From Ceratodon purpureus (Eukaryota; Streptophyta; Bryopsida; Pseudoditrichales; Ditrichaceae), in the NCBI GenBank assembly GCA_014871385.1, contig CM026423.1, positions 24,766,898 through 24,830,897 of the forward strand: a stretch of 64,000 nt of DNA, written 5' to 3'. Below are positions 55,968-64,000 of this stretch, piece after piece. The notes under the pieces are model-generated. The model was not told the DNA's origin, did no database searches, and saw only the letters and a program-made list of their open reading frames with translations. Within the stretch, counting starts at the first letter, position 1; each line of letters opens with the position of its first letter. A program made the position numbers and the translations under genes.

Positions 55968-58147
55968 TCCGTTTAGAATCGCCCTTCACCGAGGCAAGGG
56001 ATCATAATTGCCACCCCCAGAAAAGGGACCTTGCATTTACTATTATTATCCGTATAGGTGTGGCCCACCTATAGATAATTGTGAGGGAATTCCGGTCATA
56101 TGTAGGGCTTTGTGATCGGAGTTTGCAGGCATGAGATATAGATGGATGAAGTTTCAAGAATCTAAAGTTCATCCATCTATATCTCCTAAATGAAGATAGT
56201 CTATGGAAATGTTTTTACATATTCCAATTCCTTGAGCTTAAAATAGAGTGTAGGTGTCCTTAAAACTTTGATTGCTTTGGCCAATTGACAATGATTCCTA
56301 TTTTAAGACTTTACCTTTGATTGCCTATAACTCCTAACCAACACTATTTATGGAAAAAAATTTAAAAGCATCGTCCAAAAATAACTAACAACTATCACAT
56401 AAGCCTTTGAAAATTTAAAAATTGCTTTAAATAGACCAAAGTCAACTACCCTAGCTCAAGATCAACGAGGCTATATCTCCAAAACTACAATAGTCTATAG
56501 AAATGTTTTTACATATTTGGATTCCCTATACCTTAAAATGGGGGGGTAGGTCACCTCAAAATGCCAAAAAAAGCATGCCAAAAATACGGGAACACCCTTG
56601 TAACCCTAAACCCTAAACCCTAAACCCAAAACCCACAAGCATTTGGAAACCCTAAAGACCACTATCAACCCCACTATATTTTCTTAACCCTAACCCTAAT
56701 GAGTATTTTGACTACACCATTGGATTCACAATGCCCTAATATGGGGGGGTAGGTATGTTCAAAATTCCAAAATACTTCACCAATCAAGAAGTCAACTCAA
56801 ATTTTGCAAAGTCCAAGATGTTATATCTCCCAAATGGTGATAGTGTTAAGCGAAATTATTGGACCATTGGATTCACAACCCTTATAAATGGGGGGGTAGG
56901 TCCCCTCAAAACCTCATTCTAAGTATGCTATATAATCGGGGACACACATGTAACCCTAAAACCCTAAACCCTAAATCCTAAACCGCTTACATATATGATT
57001 TATTTTTAAACTTCTTTACATTTCTAAAGTCACGTTATAAAATCCTCCAAAACATGTGTATATTAAAAACAAATACACATTTCATTGAAATGTCATGACT
57101 TAAAGTTGTTCATGAGCTTTTGGCACGTTGGAAAAGTTCAATTCCATGACTTTAATGAATAGAGTACCATTAAGTTAGACATATGTAACATATACACATA
57201 TAACAAATTAAAGTCAATCACGCCCTAGAGCCAATTAAAGGGATTTCAAATTGATATCAAAATCCATCTTTGGACTTTGTATGCCTAAGATATTAATGGA
57301 TGAAGTTTGCAAATTCAGAACTTCATCCATCTATATCTCATGCATACAAAGTCCAAACATGAAGTGTCATACCATTTTGGAATGCTCGAGATAGGCCCTA
57401 GGATGTGGCAAAAGTTTAAAGTCAAACCCTAAACCTCATCAAAAAGTCATAATCCTAAGACCACCCCTGTACATCTCTTAAACAAAGCACATCTAGACAA
57501 ATCCAACATCACCATTGGATTCCCCATGCCCAAATTAGTGGGGGTAGGTATCTTCAAACTTCCAAAATAATGAATATTCAAGTGAAAGTCAACAACATTT
57601 ACCGAAGTCAAACGTTTAATATCTCCCAAATGGTGATAGTGTTAAGCGAAATTATTTCACCATTGGATTCACAACCTTTGAAAATGGGGGGGTACATGTC
57701 CTTGAAATTTCGAAATTCCAAACCCACAAGCATTTGGAAACCCTAAAGACCACTATCAACCCCACTATATTTTCTTAACCCTAACCCTAATGAGTATTTT
57801 GACTACACCATTGGATTCACAATGCCCTAATATAGGGGGGTAGGTATGTTCAAAATTCCAAAATACTTCACCAATCAAGAAGTCAACTCAAATTTTGCAA
57901 AGTCCAAGATGCTATATCTCCCAAATGGTGATAGTGTTAAGCGAAATTATTGGACCACTGGATTCACAACCCTTGTAAATTGGGGGGTAGGTCCTCTCAA
58001 AACCTCATTCTAACTATGCCATATAATCGGGGACACACATGTAACCCTAAACCCTAAACCCTAAACCTAAACCCTAAACCCTAAACCTAAACCCATAACC
58101 TAAACCTAAACCCTAAACCCTAAACCTAAACCCTAAACCCTAAACCC
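55968..58147 (+). repeat. Subtelomeric satellite unit 2
   Basis: Near-identical to unit 1 by eye over its unique parts, differing mainly in the length of the closing telomeric block. Confidence 0.96.
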
Positions 58148-58228
58148 TCAAAATGCCAAAAAAAGCATGCCAAAAAGGCGGGAACACCCTTGTAACCCTA
58201 AACCCTAAACCCTAAACCCTAAACCTAG
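58148..58228 (+). repeat. Tail of satellite module a plus short telomeric block
   Basis: Carries the CAAAATGCCAAAAAAAGCAT end of module a without its body, then CCCTTGTAACCCTAAA. Confidence 0.85.
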
Positions 58229-59052
58229 GTGCCACGGCTCTAGAGGCAACTTTTGATTGGCGGGGAATGGGAGGGCGAGCCTTATACCGATGGAAAGCTC
58301 TTCAAAAAGCGCACAAGATGCGCGCAAAAAACATGCAAATTGGGCAAGAATTGATTGAGATATCGGTCGCCGAAGTTTACAGTTGGACGGCGCACCCGGA
58401 ATTGCGACTTTTGCATGCGGAGGAATTAGCGGCCGTGCCTTATACCAATGGAAAGAGCGCGAGAAATCAGTCACAATGAAGCCAAGAACGACCGGAATCA
58501 GGCACAAAATGGCGGAGATATGAAAGGTGGAAGTTGGCGGCAACACGGCAATTTCAATGAAAATGTCGCATTTGACTCGCACCTAATCTGTGAACAAAAA
58601 TTAGATGGTTGGAAAGAGCTCACAAAATCAGTAAAAACCGACCTTTGAAACTCTCAAATCGCACAAGATATGACGGAGAAAATGCTCCTCAAAAATTGGT
58701 GTGACCTGCGGGGTACACCAGTGCGGTGTACCGCACGGAATGCACTGCATTCCGGTCCCCTCTTAACATAGGCCATGACATATTGAAAATCTAAATCCTC
58801 TTTAGTTAACGTTTTTGACGGCCATAAGTAATGAAGTATATCGCAATTGAACTCCACCACGTCCTAAGGCCTTGCCAACGCTCTCCGTCAACGCAATCCA
58901 TTCTTCATTCCGACGTGGCATGCGTGCGCAATGAGCTGACGAAGTTTGAAAACCGCAAACTTCATCCGCTCATATCTCATGCATCCAACATTGGAATGGA
59001 GCGTGCTTTAACTCTTTAGAACTATACGGTTGATGTCCACCTCGTGGGGCCC
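58229..59052 (+). other. Divergent 0.83-kb segment inserted in the satellite array
   Basis: Higher GC than the satellite. Contains two related sub-segments (CCTTATACCGATGGAAAGCTC and CCTTATACCAATGGAAAGAG) and, near its end, a diverged relative of the satellite foldback (GAAGTTTGAAAACCGCAAAC followed by TTCATCCGCTCATATCTCATG). It is probably a copy of an older, related subtelomeric repeat family. Open frames up to 125 codons look fortuitous. Confidence 0.75.
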
Positions 59053-59762
59053 TCCGTTTAGAATCGCCCTTCACCGAGGCAAGGGATCATAATTGCCACC
59101 CCCAGAAAAGGGACCTTGCATTTACTATTATTATCCGTATAGGTGTGGCCCACCTATAGATAATTGTGAGGGAATTCCGGTCATATGTAGGGCTTTGTGA
59201 TCGGAGTTTGCAGGCATGAGATATAGATGGATGAAGTTTCAAGAATCTAAAGTTCATCCATCTATATCTCCTAAATGAAGATAGTCTATGGAAATGTTTT
59301 TACATATTCCAATTCCTTGAGCTTAAAATAGAGTGTAGGTGTCCTTAAAACTTTGATTGCTTTGGCCAATTGACAATGATTCCTATTTTAAGACTTTACC
59401 TTTGATTGCCTATAACTCCTAACCAACACTATTTATGGAAAAAAATTTAAAAGCATCGTCCAAAAATAACTAACAACTATCACATAAGCCTTTGAAAATT
59501 TAAAAATTGCTTTAAATAGACCAAAGTCAACTACCCTAGCTCAAGATCAACGAGGCTATATCTCCAAAACTACAATAGTCTATAGAAATGTTTTTACATA
59601 TTTGGATTCCCTATACCTTAAAATGGGGGGGTAGGTCACCTCAAAATGCCAAAAAAAGCATGCCAAAAATACGGGAACACCCTTGTAACCCTAAACCCTA
59701 AACCCTAAACCCTAAACCCTAAACCCTAAAACCCTAAACCCTAAACCCTAAACCCTAAACCC
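59053..59762 (+). repeat. Truncated satellite unit 3 (710 bp, module a only)
   Basis: Starts like the other units but stops after module a, passing straight into CCCTAAA repeats and the next unit. Its left junction is GGGGCCCTCCGTTTAG, lacking the telomeric block seen before other units. Confidence 0.95.
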
Positions 59763-61976
59763 TCCGTTTAGAATCGCCCTTCACCGAGGCAAGGGATCAT
59801 AATTGCCACCCCCAGAAAAGGGACCTTGCATTTACTATTATTATCCGTATAGGTGTGGCCCACCTATAGATAATTGTGAGGGAATTCCGGTCATATGTAG
59901 GGCTTTGTGATCGGAGTTTGCAGGCATGAGATATAGATGGATGAAGTTTCAAGAATCTAAAGTTCATCCATCTATATCTCCTAAATGAAGATAGTCTATG
60001 GAAATGTTTTTACATATTCCAATTCCTTGAGCTTAAAATAGAGTGTAGGTGTCCTTAAAACTTTGATTGCTTTGGCCAATTGACAATGATTCCTATTTTA
60101 AGACTTTACCTTTGATTGCCTATAACTCCTAACCAACACTATTTATGGAAAAAAATTTAAAAGCATCGTCCAAAAATAACTAACAACTATCACATAAGCC
60201 TTTGAAAATTTAAAAATTGCTTTAAATAGACCAAAGTCAACTACCCTAGCTCAAGATCAACGAGGCTATATCTCCAAAACTACAATAGTCTATAGAAATG
60301 TTTTTACATATTTGGATTCCCTATACCTTAAAATGGGGGGGTAGGTCACCTCAAAATGCCAAAAAAAGCATGCCAAAAATACGGGAACACCCTTGTAACC
60401 CTAAACCCTAAACCCTAAACCCAAAACCCACAAGCATTTGGAAACCCTAAAGACCACTATCAACCCCACTATATTTTCTTAACCCTAACCCTAATGAGTA
60501 TTTTGACTACACCATTGGATTCACAATGCCCTAATATGGGGGGGTAGGTATGTTCAAAATTCCAAAATACTTCACCAATCAAGAAGTCAACTCAAATTTT
60601 GCAAAGTCCAAGATGTTATATCTCCCAAATGGTGATAGTGTTAAGCGAAATTATTGGACCATTGGATTCACAACCCTTATAAATGGGGGGGTAGGTCCCC
60701 TCAAAACCTCATTCTAAGTATGCTATATAATCGGGGACACACATGTAACCCTAAAACCCTAAACCCTAAATCCTAAACCGCTTACATATATGATTTATTT
60801 TTAAACTTCTTTACATTTCTAAAGTCACGTTATAAAATCCTCCAAAACATGTGTATATTAAAAACAAATACACATTTCATTGAAATGTCATGACTTAAAG
60901 TTGTTCATGAGCTTTTGGCACGTTGGAAAAGTTCAATTCCATGACTTTAATGAATAGAGTACCATTAAGTTAGACATATGTAACATATACACATATAACA
61001 AATTAAAGTCAATCACGCCCTAGAGCCAATTAAAGGGATTTCAAATTGATATCAAAATCCATCTTTGGACTTTGTATGCCTAAGATATTAATGGATGAAG
61101 TTTGCAAATTCAGAACTTCATCCATCTATATCTCATGCATACAAAGTCCAAACATGAAGTGTCATACCATTTTGGAATGCTCGAGATAGGCCCTAGGATG
61201 TGGCAAAAGTTTAAAGTCAAACCCTAAACCTCATCAAAAAGTCATAATCCTAAGACCACCCCTGTACATCTCTTAAACAAAGCACATCTAGACAAATCCA
61301 ACATCACCATTGGATTCCCCATGCCCAAATTAGTGGGGGTAGGTATCTTCAAACTTCCAAAATAATGAATATTCAAGTGAAAGTCAACAACATTTACCGA
61401 AGTCAAACGTTTAATATCTCCCAAATGGTGATAGTGTTAAGCGAAATTATTTCACCATTGGATTCACAACCTTTGAAAATGGGGGGGTACATGTCCTTGA
61501 AATTTCGAAATTCCAAACCCACAAGCATTTGGAAACCCTAAAGACCACTATCAACCCCACTATATTTTCTTAACCCTAACCCTAATGAGTATTTTGACTA
61601 CACCATTGGATTCACAATGCCCTAATATAGGGGGGTAGGTATGTTCAAAATTCCAAAATACTTCACCAATCAAGAAGTCAACTCAAATTTTGCAAAGTCC
61701 AAGATGCTATATCTCCCAAATGGTGATAGTGTTAAGCGAAATTATTGGACCACTGGATTCACAACCCTTGTAAATTGGGGGGTAGGTCCTCTCAAAACCT
61801 CATTCTAACTATGCCATATAATCGGGGACACACATGTAACCCTAAACCCTAAACCCTAAACCCTAAACCCTAAACCCTAACCCTAAACCCTAAACCCTAA
61901 AACCCTAAACCCTAAACCCTAAACCCTAAACCCTAAACCCTAAAACCCTAAACCCTTAACCCTAAACCCTAAACCC
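59763..61976 (+). repeat. Subtelomeric satellite unit 4 (2,214 bp)
   Basis: Full unit with modules a, b, c, b and a closing telomeric block. Confidence 0.96.
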
Positions 61977-64000
61977 TCCGTTTAGAATCGCCCTTCACCG
62001 AGGCAAGGGATCATAATTGCCACCCCCAGAAAAGGGACCTTGCATTTACTATTATTATCCGTATAGGTGTGGCCCACCTATAGATAATTGTGAGGGAATT
62101 CCGGTCATATGTAGGGCTTTGTGATCGGAGTTTGCAGGCATGAGATATAGATGGATGAAGTTTCAAGAATCTAAAGTTCATCCATCTATATCTCCTAAAT
62201 GAAGATAGTCTATGGAAATGTTTTTACATATTCCAATTCCTTGAGCTTAAAATAGAGTGTAGGTGTCCTTAAAACTTTGATTGCTTTGGCCAATTGACAA
62301 TGATTCCTATTTTAAGACTTTACCTTTGATTGCCTATAACTCCTAACCAACACTATTTATGGAAAAAAATTTAAAAGCATCGTCCAAAAATAACTAACAA
62401 CTATCACATAAGCCTTTGAAAATTTAAAAATTGCTTTAAATAGACCAAAGTCAACTACCCTAGCTCAAGATCAACGAGGCTATATCTCCAAAACTACAAT
62501 AGTCTATAGAAATGTTTTTACATATTTGGATTCCCTATACCTTAAAATGGGGGGGTAGGTCACCTCAAAATGCCAAAAAAAGCATGCCAAAAATACGGGA
62601 ACACCCTTGTAACCCTAAACCCTAAACCCTAAACCCAAAACCCACAAGCATTTGGAAACCCTAAAGACCACTATCAACCCCACTATATTTTCTTAACCCT
62701 AACCCTAATGAGTATTTTGACTACACCATTGGATTCACAATGCCCTAATATGGGGGGGTAGGTATGTTCAAAATTCCAAAATACTTCACCAATCAAGAAG
62801 TCAACTCAAATTTTGCAAAGTCCAAGATGTTATATCTCCCAAATGGTGATAGTGTTAAGCGAAATTATTGGACCATTGGATTCACAACCCTTATAAATGG
62901 GGGGGTAGGTCCCCTCAAAACCTCATTCTAAGTATGCTATATAATCGGGGACACACATGTAACCCTAAAACCCTAAACCCTAAATCCTAAACCGCTTACA
63001 TATATGATTTATTTTTAAACTTCTTTACATTTCTAAAGTCACGTTATAAAATCCTCCAAAACATGTGTATATTAAAAACAAATACACATTTCATTGAAAT
63101 GTCATGACTTAAAGTTGTTCATGAGCTTTTGGCACGTTGGAAAAGTTCAATTCCATGACTTTAATGAATAGAGTACCATTAAGTTAGACATATGTAACAT
63201 ATACACATATAACAAATTAAAGTCAATCACGCCCTAGAGCCAATTAAAGGGATTTCAAATTGATATCAAAATCCATCTTTGGACTTTGTATGCCTAAGAT
63301 ATTAATGGATGAAGTTTGCAAATTCAGAACTTCATCCATCTATATCTCATGCATACAAAGTCCAAACATGAAGTGTCATACCATTTTGGAATGCTCGAGA
63401 TAGGCCCTAGGATGTGGCAAAAGTTTAAAGTCAAACCCTAAACCTCATCAAAAAGTCATAATCCTAAGACCACCCCTGTACATCTCTTAAACAAAGCACA
63501 TCTAGACAAATCCAACATCACCATTGGATTCCCCATGCCCAAATTAGTGGGGGTAGGTATCTTCAAACTTCCAAAATAATGAATATTCAAGTGAAAGTCA
63601 ACAACATTTACCGAAGTCAAACGTTTAATATCTCCCAAATGGTGATAGTGTTAAGCGAAATTATTTCACCATTGGATTCACAACCTTTGAAAATGGGGGG
63701 GTACATGTCCTTGAAATTTCGAAATTCCAAACCCACAAGCATTTGGAAACCCTAAAGACCACTATCAACCCCACTATATTTTCTTAACCCTAACCCTAAT
63801 GAGTATTTTGACTACACCATTGGATTCACAATGCCCTAATATAGGGGGGTAGGTATGTTCAAAATTCCAAAATACTTCACCAATCAAGAAGTCAACTCAA
63901 ATTTTGCAAAGTCCAAGATGCTATATCTCCCAAATGGTGATAGTGTTAAGCGAAATTATTGGACCACTGGATTCACAACCCTTGTAAATTGGGGGGTAGG
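61977..64000 (+). repeat. Subtelomeric satellite unit 5, runs off the window
   Basis: Same order of modules; the window ends within the second module b. Confidence 0.96.

Noticed and set aside
55225-63638. A 60-codon minus-strand frame (MGDIKRLTSV...) repeated four times at 55225, 57447, 61242 and 63456
   Set aside because: It is carried passively by the 2.2-kb satellite; identical copies reflect the repeat, not selection on a protein.
53495-64000. A true chromosome end
   Set aside because: Genes lie on the side toward which the CCCTAAA strand would terminate, and satellite continues on the other side; the blocks are interstitial or subtelomeric.

Overview
The window looks like nuclear DNA from a land plant, most likely a bryophyte (moss-like). 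The evidence is plant-type telomere repeat (TTTAGGG/CCCTAAA) at several places, plant gene families (CHX cation/H+ exchanger, ZFWD-type WD40, plant-style SNM1, plant MORN protein, 2OG dioxygenase), and many short GT-AG introns. The bryophyte call is inference; no species can be named. The density of broken or partial host genes suggests a low-recombination or subtelomeric region.

Layout. 0-17 kb: a decayed VPS16 3' half, an intact two-exon gene for a coiled-coil/RING-like protein, a decayed CHX exchanger, an intact single-exon SNM1-type nuclease, the last exons of an SMP-30/lactonohydrolase-like gene, a 1.6-kb telomere-derived G-rich minisatellite, single exons or exon pairs of VPS39-like and phosphohexomutase-like genes, and remnants of an unidentified membrane protein.

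17,256-34,080: the main discovery, a 16.8-kb Mutator-like (MULE) DNA transposon. It has a 10-bp target-site duplication (GCTCCTTGTG), about 53-bp terminal inverted repeats, and sits inside a host exon whose reading frame continues across the insertion. It carries four candidate genes: (1) a small basic protein; (2) a 1,191-aa two-exon transposase with a zinc-binding N-terminal domain, a D-D-E core and a SWIM finger; (3) transcribed divergently from the transposase, a 13-exon gene whose splice phases all agree, predicted to encode 1,334 aa with five RNA polymerase II CTD-like heptads, a ParB/Srx-like domain and a C-terminal beta-class N6-adenine/N4-cytosine DNA methyltransferase-like domain; (4) a small convergent gene. 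The first intron of the methyltransferase gene holds a 14-copy, 202-bp tandem array.

34-53 kb: repeat-rich DNA with a MORN-protein fragment, one intact hypothetical nuclear protein, a 2OG-dioxygenase fragment, exons of an exportin-4-like gene, a ZFWD-type WD40 gene truncated at its 3' end, an isolated His-rich exon, and a truncated Sec61-alpha copy carrying a perfect 72-bp palindrome.

53.5-64 kb: telomeric CCCTAAA blocks alternating with a 2.2-kb subtelomeric satellite (two full copies, one nearly full, one truncated at 710 bp, one running off the window), plus one foreign 0.83-kb segment. Within the transposon the genes look like a cooperating set: transposase for movement and a DNA-modifying/transcription-interacting protein whose role is unknown. 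The host genes show no functional grouping except the curious presence of two HOPS-complex subunits (VPS16 and VPS39) as fragments.
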